This document shows, one piece after another, positions 35,369-48,308 of a stretch of 64,000 nt of DNA. The stretch comes from Delphinus delphis (lineage: Eukaryota; Chordata; Mammalia; Artiodactyla; Delphinidae). The stretch's first letter is position 1. The number at the start of each line of letters is the position of its first letter. The translations under genes and the position numbers were made by a program. A model generated the notes under the pieces. It made no database searches, was not told the origin of the DNA, and saw only the letters and a program-made list of their open reading frames with translations. The stretch covers positions 117,471,838 to 117,535,837 of the forward strand of contig NC_082687.1 in assembly GCF_949987515.2 (NCBI RefSeq), given 5' to 3'.

Positions 35369-38300
35369 AGGAAAAGAAAATAGAGAACTTGAAGGACATT
35401 ATAAAGCAATGAGATGTAACAGACATATATAGAATACTCCACACAAAAACTTCAGAGTACACTACATCAGTTGGTAACCCAGGCAGACTAAAATAGAGAG
35501 TGTATTGATTTTAGAAACTGGGAAGAATAAATTCATTCCTCAAGGGAGGATTTGTGTTTCTTTCTGCCATGGGTATGAGGACATTACAGACCTGAGTCCA
35601 GTTTAAATGGGTCCAGAAATGAAGAATTTTGGTGTATGATATTCCTTACCACGTAAACAGTATAAATTTTGATCCTAAATCCATGTCTGAACCTTCCAGT
35701 GGCTATAAATTCTCAGGAGAGCTTTTCTCCCCTTCTCTTCTAGACAGTTTTCTTTCCTGCTTACCTCTGTGAAGGGTTATTTATGTACTTGTTTCTAGTG
35801 AACTCTTTTCCTTGGAAATGGCTTTTCCTGAGCATGGCTTTTATGCTAGATGGAGCTCTCTGCTCTTGGAAGATGTACAGTTCTGGGCAGCCTGGGTATA
35901 AAGGTTCTCCCAGGGCACCCAACTGCTTCAGTTCTCACTTCTTTCCCTATATTCCTACCACTGCTTTCCTGGAAGCTTCTTGCATTCATTTAAAAATTGT
36001 TTCTAGTATTTCATCTAGCAATTTTTCAATGAATTTAGAGAATTATGAATGAATTTCTCTTTTATTTTTTCAAGTAGCATTTAAATACAGTTGGAAAATG
36101 GTACAGATATTTGTGGGAGAGATCATTGTCTTTTCGTTGTCTTTTCTATTGCTAATGTTGGGTACCTCAGTGAATTAGTGTACCACTCAAAATGACACCA
36201 TCAATGCTCAGAATTGATGAATTCTGAATAGCACACATTAGAATCATTGTTCATATGAGGCCTGTGAAAACCCAATACTCACTTTCCCACTAAGTGATTT
36301 TGTTAACCCCTCTGGTGTTAAGCCACCCTTTGGGGCTTGGTTTTTTCCTCATCTCTATGATGTATTGGTTTATCTAGTATATCTTCTCAAGCAATATGGG
36401 TTACAGAGGTTGTATGACATCTTGATCTCTATGATCCCCAAGTGTGGCCTCGAGCAGCATGAACTCTTTGCCAATCACTGTTAGTCCCTAGCAGTCTCAT
36501 CTTTTTATCCCAGTGCCAGACAGTCATAATTTTCCATGTGCACTATGTTGTGAAAAAGGTTAAGAAGCATGGTCTAGATGATCCTCTAACAGTCCTTCTG
36601 TCTCTAAAGCTCTTGATTTAAAAAATTAACTATTAATGCACTTTTCCTCTCTGGGCACTTGTTTAGTGAATGAGTATATTGTATGCAAGAGAAAATGGGG
36701 ATAGGTTTTACACAGAGTTGTTTTGAACTGAACTCTTTAAAAGGAGTTGCATGTCTTTGTGAATGAGGAAAGTCTCAAGCATTTTGTGCTAAGTGACCTA
36801 TTTAGAGCCAGTAATGCCATTCTAGGATTTGAATGAGCCAAGGCCCTTGATGGCTTCTTGGGCACATATCATATTTTCTTATAACTAGTTTCATTGTGCT
36901 GCTTCATCTCCTCACTTTTGTATGAGTACAATATAATAGAAGCAGCTTATGTGGCCTCATGTCCTTTCCTCTTTTTTTTTTTTGAATATTTAATAGTTGT
37001 ATGCCTTTGTTTCACTTTGTTTTCAATCCTTCTGTTTCTCTGGTATTTTGAACACTTTGAAATAAGAGTCTGATTTCACTTCCTAAGGACTTATACCCAT
37101 AAAACCTATCAAAAACAATGATTGGTTTTGTTTATACCTGAAAGCATGGACCCCAACATGCTCTACTTCTGTTTCTAGCGCAATTCTGAGTCATGCTTTA
37201 AAAAGAATGTTTAGCACTTAGCAACCCAGAGTTCAGTCTGGCCCTGAAGTCGCATTGTTTGGTTTGGGATGTAGCGTGTTTTTAAAAGAATGTACTCCTG
37301 TCTCCACTCCAGACCTACCAAATCTGAACCTCCATGAGTGCATAAGGGGAAGTGAGGGAATGCAGTTTTACAAAACTGTACTTTTAGCTCTGGGGAATAC
37401 TTCTTTGGAAACAGCTGAGAGAGCAAGTTATTTGGCTAAAAAAAATGGAGGTAGGGTTGAAGAAGACTTCACAGAAGAGGTTTTTTTTTTTAAAAAAAAT
37501 TATCTTTGAAGGATGAATCAAATATTTGCCTGATGAGGAAGACTAGGGAAGGATATTTTAGACAGAAGTGGCATGAGTCGAGGCACAAAGTGAGACTCCA
37601 TGGCGAATCTTTCAGAACTGTGAATTGTCTAGTGTAACTAGACTAGATTGATGCCGATACAGGAAGTAGAAGTAACAGAAGAATCAAGAAAGTAGATTAG
37701 GACTAAATTGTGAAAAGTCTGGATTGATAAGGAATTACATTTTATTTCATGGGAAATAAAAGTCATCAAAGGATTCATAAATATGAAAATAATGTGGCAA
37801 GATTTTTATTTTATATTATAACCATGGCAGCAATGTGGAGGATGAATTAAAGGGAGAAGAAACTGGAGACAATGAGACCAACTGAAGATATAATTAGAGT
37901 AGCTCAGAAGAATGATTATAAGACAGTAGTTGGGGAAATAGAGGAAAAGGGCATACATTTAGAATCATTCATTTACTCAACAAATAGACTATTTTGTATG
38001 TGCTAGCTGTGAGCCCTGTGCTAGCTGTTAGGAAAAAATGAAACCAAACCATGAATGTTCTAAGACAAATAAAAAATATATAACTTATGTTGTATGAGTA
38101 TGAAAAAAATAAATATTTTTAAAATAATGGTATCCTCTTTGTGGAAGAAATATAAATAATTTTACTTTTCTCTTCTTTAGACATTATTGAATTTTCTAAA
38201 GTGTCTATAGTGTCAGTATATCACATTTAAATTTTTTTTCTAATTTTAAAGTGTATATATTGTTTTGCCTCCCAAAACCCTAGTGAAAAGACAGACATGT

Positions 38301-39204
38301 GAACAACCAATATAACAATCTGGTAGTTATAATAGTGATATGTTAAAAAAAAATACTGAAAAGGCGAGCAGTAGTATCTAAACATGCCTTCAAGAGACAG
38401 GGAATCTTCATGAAGGAAGCAGCATGTCAAGTGAAGCTTGTAGGATTTGTGGGAATCCCAGAGAAGAGATACTCCAGACAAAGGAAACTCAAATTAATTG
38501 GAAAATTTATCTGAGTGGATAGGCAGATGTCAGATTCTGAAGTCTTGTATTCTTTGTGAAAGTGTTTAGAATTTATCTTATAGTCCATTATGAAAATGCA
38601 AGCAAAAAGAAGACAGAAGATGTTTACACCATGAAGGCCATTCCACGCAGTACAGAAGTTAGATTGAGGTGATGTGGAGTGAAATAAGAAGCAAGCAGGA
38701 AAATCAGTAAAGAGACACTTGTGATAGTTTAGGTGATAATTAGCAAGGATTAGTGATTTGGTCAGATGGGTGGGGTGGTATCTGTGTGTATTTGCATGCA
38801 TGTGTGTGTGTATGCAACCCATATGTGTTTGGTGGGTAGATAGTCCAAGAGGCAGAAATTATCTAATTTCTGATGTCCATCAAATTACTTTTTTTTTCCT
38901 CAAATGAGGGGATAATGGCATTATTCACTGTAATAAGAAATACATGATTAAGATACTGGTGAGTTACGGTGAGTTTAAAGTACATGTGGGATATTCAAGT
39001 GGAAACTTTTATTAGGCAGATGTATATATGAGCATAGACCTCCTGAAAAAGATAAAGGTGAAAAAAACAGTAAGATTTGGTGACTGCTTAGATGTAGTTG
39101 GAGGGGTTGGTTGTGAGGTATTCAAATATAGGAAAAAGAATGAGGAAAAGGTTGAAGAGGAGTGAAATACTGAGCTTGACCTTGAGCATTTATAAATTAT
39201 TTAA
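35369..39204. other. Intergenic with old, unassigned repeats
   Basis: No gene supported. 37540-37900 and 38950-39180 resemble the purine-rich unassigned repeat at 8890-10750. 37975-38035 has an L2-like phrase. A (TG)n-like tract lies at 38783-38812. The small open frames have no recognisable composition. Confidence 0.5.
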
Positions 39205-39450
39205 TGACTGTGTAGCAGAGTGATTAAAATGCGAACTCTCATGATCTACCCTACTTGAGTTAAAATCCCAACTTTTGGACTTGCTGAGTGTATCCGCATG
39301 AGCAAATTAGTTAACCTCTATGAGGCTCAGCTTCCTCATCTGTAAAATAGAATTAATATTAGTCTTAACCCATGGAGTTGTTGTGAGAATTAAATGAAAT
39401 AGTTTAAGAAGGGCACTAGAAGTAATACCTGGAGCATAATTAGTGTTAGT
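39205..39450 (+). repeat. MIR SINE
   Basis: A well-preserved MIR order: 'gtagcagagtgattaaaatgc', 'gcaaattagttaacctctatg', 'cttcctcatctgtaaaatag', 'gagttgttgtgagaattaaa'. Confidence 0.8.
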
Positions 39451-40009
39451 TATTATTTGGATTATTTATGAAAAATGAAAGAATTTTGCTCTTAAATGAT
39501 GAAGAACGTAGTTGTGTGAAATTCTTTTATGAAGAAAAAAAAATTCTTTGTTGCTTAGTTACCACAGAGTAAGTAACCTTTCTAGCTGTGTTTTTGGTCC
39601 ATGAATCAAAATAGTGCAAAACAACTAGAGTTTTCAATAGAAAAAATAGCTGATATTCCAGCCAAGTTTTTGAAATTTAGTTCACAGTTGTCTGAAATAT
39701 AAGAGAATAAGACAAAGAACAAATCTGTGATTGTTTCTCAAGACAGGGCCCTGTTGTGTGCATCATGACCATGAGGCTCTCTTGCTCTTTTCCACATGCA
39801 TGGTAGATTATTCTGGTTCTCCAAGACAGGTAGTTTGAAGACACGTTTCTCATTGCTTCCTTTTTCTTATAATAAAGCATTACAGACCCAGACAATAGCC
39901 ACCAAAGGGAAGTCGAAGCCTGGAATATGACGTTTGGCTATGTCCTCTCATTTGCTATGAGTCATATTGGTTATATCCTTTTGTTTCTTTTTTTTGTTTG
40001 TTATTTTTG

Positions 40010-43000
40010 TTTGTTTTTTACATCTTTATTGGAGTATAATTGCTTTACAATGGTGTGTTAGTTTCTGCTTTATAACAAAGTGAATCAGTTATACATATAC
40101 ATATGTTCCCATATCTCTTCCCTCTTGGGTCTCTCTCCTTCCCACCCTCCCTATCCCACCCCTCCAGGCGGTCACAAAGCACTGAGCTGATCTCCCTGTG
40201 CTATGCAGCTGCTTCCCACCAGCTATCTACCTTAAGTTTGGTAGTGTATATATGTCCATGCCACTCTCTCACTTTGTCCCAGCTTACCTTTCCCCCTCCC
40301 CATATCCTCAAGTCCATTCTCTAGTAGGTCTGTGTCATTATTCCCGTCTTGCCCCTAGGTTCTTCATGACCAAGAAGAAATTTTTTTTTGATTCCATGTA
40401 TGTGTGTTAGCATACAGTAATTGTTTTTCTCTTTCTGACTTACTTCACTCTGTATGACAGATTCTAGGTCCATCCACCTCACTACAAATAACTCAATTTC
40501 ATTTCTTTTTATGGCTGAGTAATATTCCATTGTAAATATGTGCCACATCTTCTTTATCCATTCATCTGCTGATGGACACTTAGGTTGCTTCCATGTCCTG
40601 GCTATTGTAAATAGAGCTGCAATGAACATTTTGGTACTCTTTTTGAATTATGGTTTTCTCAGGGTATATGCCCAGTAGTGGGATTGCTGGGTCGTATGTT
40701 AGTTCTATTTTTAGTTTTTTAAGGAACCCCCATACTGTGCTCCATAGTGGCTGTATCAATTTACATTCCCACCAACAGTGCAGGAGGGTTCCCTTTTCTC
40801 CACACCCTCTCCAGCATTTATTGTTTGTAGATTTTTTTGATGATGGCCATTCTGACTGGTGTGAGATGATATGTCATTGTAGTTTTGATTTGCATTTCTC
40901 TAATGATTAATGATGTTGAGCATTCTTTCATGTGTTTGTTGGCATTCTGTATATCTTCTTTGGAGAAATGTCTATTATGTCTTCTGTCCATTTTTGGATT
41001 GGGTTGTTTGTTTTTGGGATATTGAGCTGCATGAGCAGCTTGTAAATTTTGGAGATTAATCCTTTGTCAGTTGCTTCATTTGCAAATATTTCCTCCCATT
41101 CTGAGGGTTGTCTTTTTGTCTTGTTTATGATTTCCTTTGCTGTGCAAAAGCTTTTAAGTTTCATTAGGTCCCATTTGTTTATTTTTGTTTTTATTTCCAT
41201 TTCTCTAGGAGTTGGGTCAAAAGGGATCTTGCTGTGATTTATGTCATAGACTGTTCTGCCTGTGTTTTCTTCTAAGAGTTTGATAATGTCTGGCCTTACA
41301 TTTAGGTCTTTAATCCATTTTGAGTTTATTTTTGTGTATGGTGTTAGGGAGTGTTCTAATTTCATTCTTTTACATGTAGCTGTCCAGTTTTCCCAGCTTT
41401 TTGAAGAGGCCGTCTTTTCTCCACTGTATATTTTTGCCTCATTTATCAAAGATAAGGTGACCATATGTGTGTGGGTTTATCTCTGGGCTTTCTATTCCGT
41501 TCCATTGATCTATCTTTCTGTTTTTGTGCCAGTACCATACTGTCTTGATTACTGTAGCTTTGTAGTATAGTCTGAAGTCAGGGAGCCTGATTCCTCCAGC
41601 TCCGTTTTTCTTTTTTAAGATTTCTTTCACTGTTCGGTGTCTTTTGTGTTTCCATACAAATTGTGAAATTTTTTGTTCTAGTTCTGTGAAAAATGCCAGT
41701 GGTAGTTTGGTAGGGATTGCATTGACTCTGTAGATTGCTTTGGGTAGTAGAGTCATTTTCACAATGTTGATTCTTCCAATCCAAGAACATGGTATATCTC
41801 TCCCTCTATTTGTATCATCTTTAATTTCTTTTATCAATGTCTTATAATTTTATGCATACAGGTCTTTTGTCTCTCTAGGTAGGTTTATTCCTAGATATTT
41901 TATTCTTCTTGTTGCAGTGGTAAATGGGAGTGTTTTCTTAATTTCACTTTCAGATTTTTCATCATTAGTGTATAGGAATGCAAGAGATTTCTGTGCATGA
42001 ATTTTGTATACTGTTATTTTACCATATTCATTGATTAGCTCTAGTTGTTTTCTGGTGGCATCTTTAGGATTCTCTATGTATAGTATCATGTCACCTGCAA
42101 ACAGTGACAGCTTTACTTCTTCTTTTCCGATTTGGATTCCTTTTATTTCTTTTTCTTCTCTGATTGCTGTGGCTAAAACTTCCAAAACTATGTTGAATAA
42201 TAGTGGTGAGAGTGGGCAACCTTGTCTTGTTCCTGATCTTAGTGGAAATGGTGTCAGTTTTTCACCATTGAGAATGATGTTGGCTGTGGGTTTGTCATAT
42301 ATGGCCTTTATTATGTTGAGGAAAGTTCCCTCTATGCCTACTTTCTGGAGGGTTTTTATCATAAATGGGTGCTGAATTTTGTCAAAAGCTTTCTCTGCAT
42401 CTATTGAGATGATCACATGGTTTTTCTCCTTCAATTTGTTAATATGGTGTATCACATTGATTGATTTGCATATATTGAAGAATCCTTGCATTCCTGGGTA
42501 AACCCCACTTGATGATGGTGTATGATCCTTTTAATGTTCTGTTGGATTCTGTTTGCTAGTATTTTGTTGAGGATTTTTGCATCTATGTTCATCAGTGATA
42601 TTGGCCTGTAGTTTTCTTTCTTTGTGACATCTTTGTGTGGTTTTGGTATCAGGGTGATGGTGGCCTCGTACAATGAGTTTGGGAGTGTTCCTCCCTCTGC
42701 TATATTTTAGAAGAGTTTGACAAGGGTAGGTGTTAGCACTTCTCTAAATGTTTGATAGAATTCGCCTATGAAGCCATCTGGTCCTGGGCTTTTGTTTGTT
42801 GGAAGATTTTTAATCACAGTTGCAATTCCAGTGCTTGTGATTGGTCTTTTCATAGTTTCTATTTCTTCCTGGTTCAGTCTTGGAAGGTTGTGCATTTGTA
42901 AGAATTTTTCCATTTCTTCCAGGTTGTCCATTTTATTGGCATATAGTTGCTTGTAGTAATCTCTCATGATGCTTTGTATTTCTGCAGTGTCAGTTGTTAC

Positions 43001-45660
43001 TTCTCCTTTTTCATTTCTCATTCTGTTGATTTGAGTCTTCTCCCTTTTTTTCTTGATGAGTCTGTCTAATGGTTTCATCAGTTTTGTTTATCTTCTCAAA
43101 GAACCAGCTTTTAGTTTTATTGATCTTTGCTATCATTTCCTTCATTTCTTTTTCATTTATTTCTGATCTGATCTTTATGATTTCTTTCCTTCTGCTAACT
43201 TTGGGTTTTTTTTGTTCTTTCTCTAATTGCTTTAGATGTAAGGTTAGGTTGTTTATTTGACATGTTTCCTGTTTCTTAAGGTAGGATTGTATTGCTATAA
43301 ACTTCCCTCTTAGAACTGCTTTTGCTGCATCCCATAGGTTTTGGGTCATCATGTTTTCATTTCATTTGTTTCTAGGTATATTTTGATTTCCTCTTTGACT
43401 TCTTCAGTGATCTCTTGGGTATTAAGTGTATTGTTTAACCTCCATGTGTTTGTATATTTTACAGATATTTTCCTGTAATTGGTATCTAGTCTCATAGCAT
43501 TGAGGTCGGAAAAGATACTTGATACGATTTCAGTTTTTACCATGGCTTGATTTGTGACCCAAGATATGATCTGTCCTGGAGAATGTTCCATGAGCACTTG
43601 AGGAGAAAGTATATTCTGTTGTTTTTGCATGGAATGTTCTATAAATATCAATTAAGTCCATCTTGTTTAATGTATCATTTAAAGCTTATGTTTCCTTACT
43701 TATTTTCATTTTGGATGATCTTTCCATTGGTGATAGTGGGGTGTTAAAGTCCCCTACTGTGATTGTGTTACTGTCGATTCCCCCTATTATGGCTGTTAGT
43801 ATTTGCCTATGTATTGAGGTGCTCCTGTGTTGGATGCATAAATATTTACAAATGTTATATCTTCTTCTTGGATTGATCCCTTGATCATTATGTAGTGGCC
43901 TTCTTTGTCTCTTGTAATAATCTTTGTTTTGAAGTCTATTTTGTCTGATATGAGAATTGCTACTCCAGCTTTCTTTTGATTTCCATTTGCATGGTATATC
44001 TTTTTCCATCCTCTCACTTTCAGTGTCTATGTGTCCCTAGGTCTGAGGTGGGTTTCTTGTAGACCACATAGATATGCATCTTGTTTTTGTATCCATTCAG
44101 CCAGTCTGTGTCCTATGGTTGGAGCATTTAATCCATTTACATTTAAGGTATTTATCGGTATGTATGTTCCTATGACCATTTTCTTAATTGTTTTGGGTTT
44201 GTTATTGTAGGTCTTTTCCTTCTCTTGTGTTTCCTGACTAGAGAAGTAACTTTAGCATTTGTTGTAACGCTGGTTTGGTAGTGCTGAATTCTCTTAGCTT
44301 TTGCTTGTCTGTAAAGGTTTTAATTTCTCCATCAAATCTGAATGAGATCCTTGCTGGGTAGAGTAATCTTGGTTTTAGGTTTTTCTCCTTCATCACTTTA
44401 AATATGTCCTGCCACTCTCTTCTGGCTTGCAGAGTTTCTGCTGAAAGATCAGCTGTTAACCTTATGGGGATTCCCTTGTGTGTTATTTGTTGTTTTTCCT
44501 TGCTGATTTTAGTATTTTTTCTTTGTATTTAATTTTTGATAGTTTGTTTAATATGTGTCTTGGCGTTTTTCTCCTTGGATTTATCTGTATGGGACTCTCT
44601 GTGCTTCCTGGACTTTTTTAACTATTTCCTTTCCCATATTAGGGAAGTTTTCAGCTGTAATCTCTTCAAATATTTTCTCAGTCCCTTTCTTTTTCTCCTC
44701 TTCTTCTGGGACCCCTATAATTCAAATGTTGGTGCGTTTAATGTTGTCCCAGAGGTCTCTGAGACTGTCCTCAATTCTGTTCATTCTTTTTCCTTTATTC
44801 TGCTCTGCAGTAGTTATTTCCACTATTTTATCTTCCAGGTCACTTATCTGTTCTTCTGCCTCAGTTATTCTGCTATTGATCCCTTCTAGAGAATTTTTTA
44901 TTTCATTTATCATGTTGTTCATCACTGTTTGTTTGCTCTTTAGTTCTTCAGTTAAATGTTTTTTTAACTGAAGTTCTTTAGTTAACTTTTAACTTTAGTT
45001 CTTTAGTTAAATGTTTCTTGTATTTTCTCCATTCTATTTCCAAGATTTTGGATCATCTTTACTATCATTATTCTGAATTCTTTTTCAGAGAGACTGCCTA
45101 TTTCTTCATTTGTTAGGTCTGATGGGTTTTTGCCTTGCTCCTTCATCTGCTGTGTGTTTCTCTGTCTTGTCATTTTGCTTAACTTACTGTGTTTGGGGTC
45201 TTCTTTTTGCAGGCTACAGGTTCGTAGTTCCTATTGTTTTTGGTGTCTGTCCCCAGTGGCTAAAATTGGTTCAGTGGGTTGTGTAGGCTTCCTGGTGGAG
45301 GGGACTAGTGCCTGTGTTGTGGTGGATGAGGCTGGATCTTGTCTTTCTGGTGGGCAGGTCCACGTCTGGTGGTGTGTTTTGGGGTGTCTGTGGCCTTATG
45401 ATTTTAGGTAGCCTCTCTGCTAATGGGTGGGGTTGTGTTCCTGTCTTGCTAGTTGTTTGGCATAGGGTGTCCACTGTAGCTTGCTGGTTGTTGAGTGGAG
45501 CTGGGTCTTGGCATTGAGATGGAGATCTCTGGGAGATTTTTGCCGTTTGATATTACGTGGAGCTGGGAGGTCTCTTGTGGACCAGTGTCCTGAACTTGGC
45601 TCTCCCACCTTGGAGGCACAGCCCTGATGCCTGGCTGGAGCATCTAATTGTAGTGTGTTC
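40010..45660 (-). mobile_element. Near-complete L1 retrotransposon (antisense), ~5.65 kb, inactive
   Basis: On the - strand: a GC-richer 5' UTR (about 45660-45050), ORF1 with coiled-coil and DLWDNIKRTNI motif (about 44925-44400), ORF2 endonuclease (about 44020-43350), reverse transcriptase (about 43350-41850), C-terminal region and 3' UTR ending at about 40010. The largest intact ORF2 piece is 213 codons (42491-41850). Its catalytic box reads FAGD instead of FADD, so even that piece could not work. Many stops and frameshifts elsewhere. It is longer and better preserved than the copy in the USP53 intron. Confidence 0.93.
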
Positions 45661-46336
45661 GTATTAGTGCTATGTTTTGCGGAGAAAACATTTACTTACT
45701 TAGATTTTATGATTTTCTCTTTGAATTTGGAGCCAATTTGTATTTTGAAGATTTTGTAGACCCTGGGAAGTAGCCTTTTTATGTATGGTTACAGGTGAAA
45801 AAAGGATGAAAAGAATCTCAGATGTAAGTTAGGCCTCGTAGAATTCAGTAAAGGCTGTATAATCAGGCAACTTAGCAAAGATAGGCCAATGGAAAATATA
45901 ATTCAAGATACTATGTGTTTCTGTGAGAGCCTACATTACTTCTTTGTAATGCTTATCACAATTGTTTTTACTTGTTTAATGTCAGTCTTCAAACTCTGGA
46001 TGCTATGTTTCTGAGCTGGATTCAAATCTCCATGGGAACCAAATTGATTTGTTTACCTGTAAAAGTCATGTCATATGTGTCACCTGGTAGGTGCTTAATT
46101 CATATTTGTTTAAGAAATACGTACTTTTGGTCACTCAGGATCCAAGGAAGCTATAGTGAACAAGTTATATTTCTATTCATCAGAAGCAAGAATTCATTAT
46201 CTCCATTTCTAAGAAGCTATTATTTCACCCTCTTTTCTTATATCCAGTTTCTGTTTACTGGAACTCAACATGATCCCTTTTGCCTCATGGCCTCTGTTGT
46301 CTGCCTTTCCTTCTGTACCTTTCTACTTTTGCCCAT
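45661..46336. other. Intergenic, traces of L2/MIR
   Basis: The segment 45930-46115 resembles an L2/MIR 3' end ('cacctggtaggtgcttaattc'). No gene is seen. Confidence 0.5.
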
Positions 46337-48303
46337 TGTCTGGGAGGAAGAAATTTTCCTCTACCCAACTAGGTTCTTCTGGCTGGTCCAAGAATTAAAT
46401 TGACATGAGACAGATTAGCAGGAGAAAATCAAACAAAAATTAAATAACATGTAGACATAGGAGAGACCCAGGAACGTGGAGTAACTTGCCAAATTGGCCA
46501 AAAGTTCACCATAAATGCCATCGTCAGCTAGAGATAAAAGAGGATGTTGGGACTTCAGAGGGGAGGAAGGCAGTGCTCATGGAAATGAAAAAGCAAATGT
46601 TTGATAAACAGATGTTTGCTGGGCCCTGCAGAGAAAATGGGACATTGGGTGGACTCTGGTCCCTAGGCCCCTTTTGGGTGGACTCTGGTCCCCAGGCCCC
46701 TTTTGGGTGGACTCTGATCCCTAGGCCCCTTTTGGGTGGGCTCTGATTCCTAGGTCCCTTTTGGGTGGGCTCTGATCCCTAGGCCCCTTTTGGGTGGACT
46801 CTGATTCCTAGGCCCCTTTTGGGTGGGCTCTGGTCCCTAGGCCCCTTTTGGGTGGACTCTGGTCCCCAGGCCCCTTTTGGGTGGACTCTGGTCCCTAGGC
46901 CCCTTTTAGGTGGACTCTGGTCCCTAGGCCCCTTTTGGGTGGACTCTGGTCCCTAGGCCCCTTTTGGGTGGACTCTGGTCCCTAGGCCCCTTTTGGATGG
47001 ACTCTGATCCCTAGGCCCCTTTTGGGTGGGCTCTGATTCCTAGGCCCCTTTTGGGTGGGCTCTGATCCCTAGGCCCCTTTTGGGTGGGCTCTGATCCCTA
47101 GGCCCCTTTTGGGTGGACTCTGGTCCCTAGGCCCCTTTTGGGTGGGCTCTGATCCCTAGGCCCCTTTTGGGTGGGCTCTGATCCCTAGGCCCCTTTTGGG
47201 TGGACTCTGATCCCTAGGCCCCTTTTGGGTGGACTCTGGTCCCTAGGCCCCTTTTGGGTGGGCTCTGATTCCTAGGCCCCTTTTGGGTGGGCTCTGATCC
47301 CTAGGCCCCTTTTGGGTGGACTCTGATCCCTAGGCCCCTTTTGGGTGGGCTCTGGTCCCTAGGCGCCTTTTGGGTGGACTCTGGTCCCTAGGCCCCTTTT
47401 GGGTGGACTCTGGTCCCTAGGCCCCTTTTGGGTGGGCTCTGATCCCTAGGCCCCTTTTGGGTGGGCTCTGGTCCCTAGGCCCCTTTTGGGTGGGCTCTGG
47501 TCCCTAGGCCCCTTTTGGGTGGGCTCTGGTCCCTAGGCCCCTTTTGGGTGGGCTCTGATCCCTAGGCCCCTTTTGGGTGGACTCTGATTCCTAGGCCCCT
47601 TTTGGGTGGGCTCTGGTCCCTAGGCCCCTTTTGGGTGGACTCTGGTCCCCAGGCCCCTTTTGGGTGGACTCTGGTCCCTAGGCCCCTTTTAGGTGGACTC
47701 TGGTCCCTAGGCCCCTTTTGGGTGGACTCTGGTCCCTAGGCCCCTTTTGGGTGGACTCTGGTCCCTAGGCCCCTTTTGGGTGGGCTCTGATCCCTAGGCC
47801 CCTTTTGGGTGGGCTCTGGTCCCTAGGCCCCTTTTGGGTGGGCTCTGGTCCCTAGGCCCCTTTTGGGTGTGCTCTGGTCCCTAGGCCCCTTTTGGGTGTG
47901 CTCTGGTCCCTAGGCCCCTTTTGGGTGTGCTCTGGTCCCTAGGCCCCTTTTGGGTGGACTCTGATTCCTAGGCCCCTTTTGGGTGGGCTCTGGTCCCTAG
48001 GCCCCTTTTGGGTGGACTCTGATCTCTAGGCCCCTTTTGGGTGGGCTCTGGTCTCTAGGCCCCTTTTGGGTGGACTGTGATCTCTAGACCACACTGAGTT
48101 TCCCCCACCACATCTAGCCCATATTCTTTGCAGATATTTCTGGTGATACCTCTATTCTGGGAATAAGCCCTTTATTTAAATACTTTAGGTAGCTAAGAGG
48201 GAAGTAAAAAGAAGGGTTTTCTGAGTCTTCTGTTTCTTAAAGATAATCAGCCTAAATTAATCATAATGCCAAAGAGATACATTTTGGAGTGGCAAATTTT
48301 GTT
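46337..48303 (-). mobile_element. Probable solo ERV1-type LTR (antisense) expanded by a minisatellite
   Basis: The left part (46337-46650) and right part (48091-48303) match in order the two ends of the LTR at 29890-30400: 'attaaattgacatgagacag' on the left, 'aatgccaaagagatacattt' and 'tggagtggca' on the right. A candidate 5-bp duplication CCCAT flanks it (46332-46336 and 48304-48308). The - strand start is not a clean TG, so the exact right edge is uncertain. About 1440 of its 1967 bp are the tandem array. Confidence 0.6.
46652..48090 (+). repeat. 29-bp minisatellite, 49 full units plus a partial one
   Basis: Each unit starts G(A/G)CTCTG(G/A)T, continues CCCTAGGCCCC and closes TTTTGGGTG. 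From 46652 to 48072 the distance is 1421 bases, exactly 49 x 29, so there is no net insertion or deletion. Variation is limited to a few positions (GACTCTGGT, GGCTCTGAT, TGCTCTGGT and GACTCTGATT types). The CCTAGG palindrome recurs in nearly every unit and puts TAG stops in one frame, so it is not coding. Confidence 0.97.
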
Positions 48304-48308
48304 CCCAT

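Noticed and set aside
46486..46746. An 86-codon open frame entering the minisatellite
   Set aside because: The 29-bp period shifts frame in each unit and brings TAG from CCTAGG within 87 bases. The frame is a by-product of the repeat.
46652..48090. CRISPR-like array
   Set aside because: The units are head-to-tail with no spacers, and the genome is mammalian.
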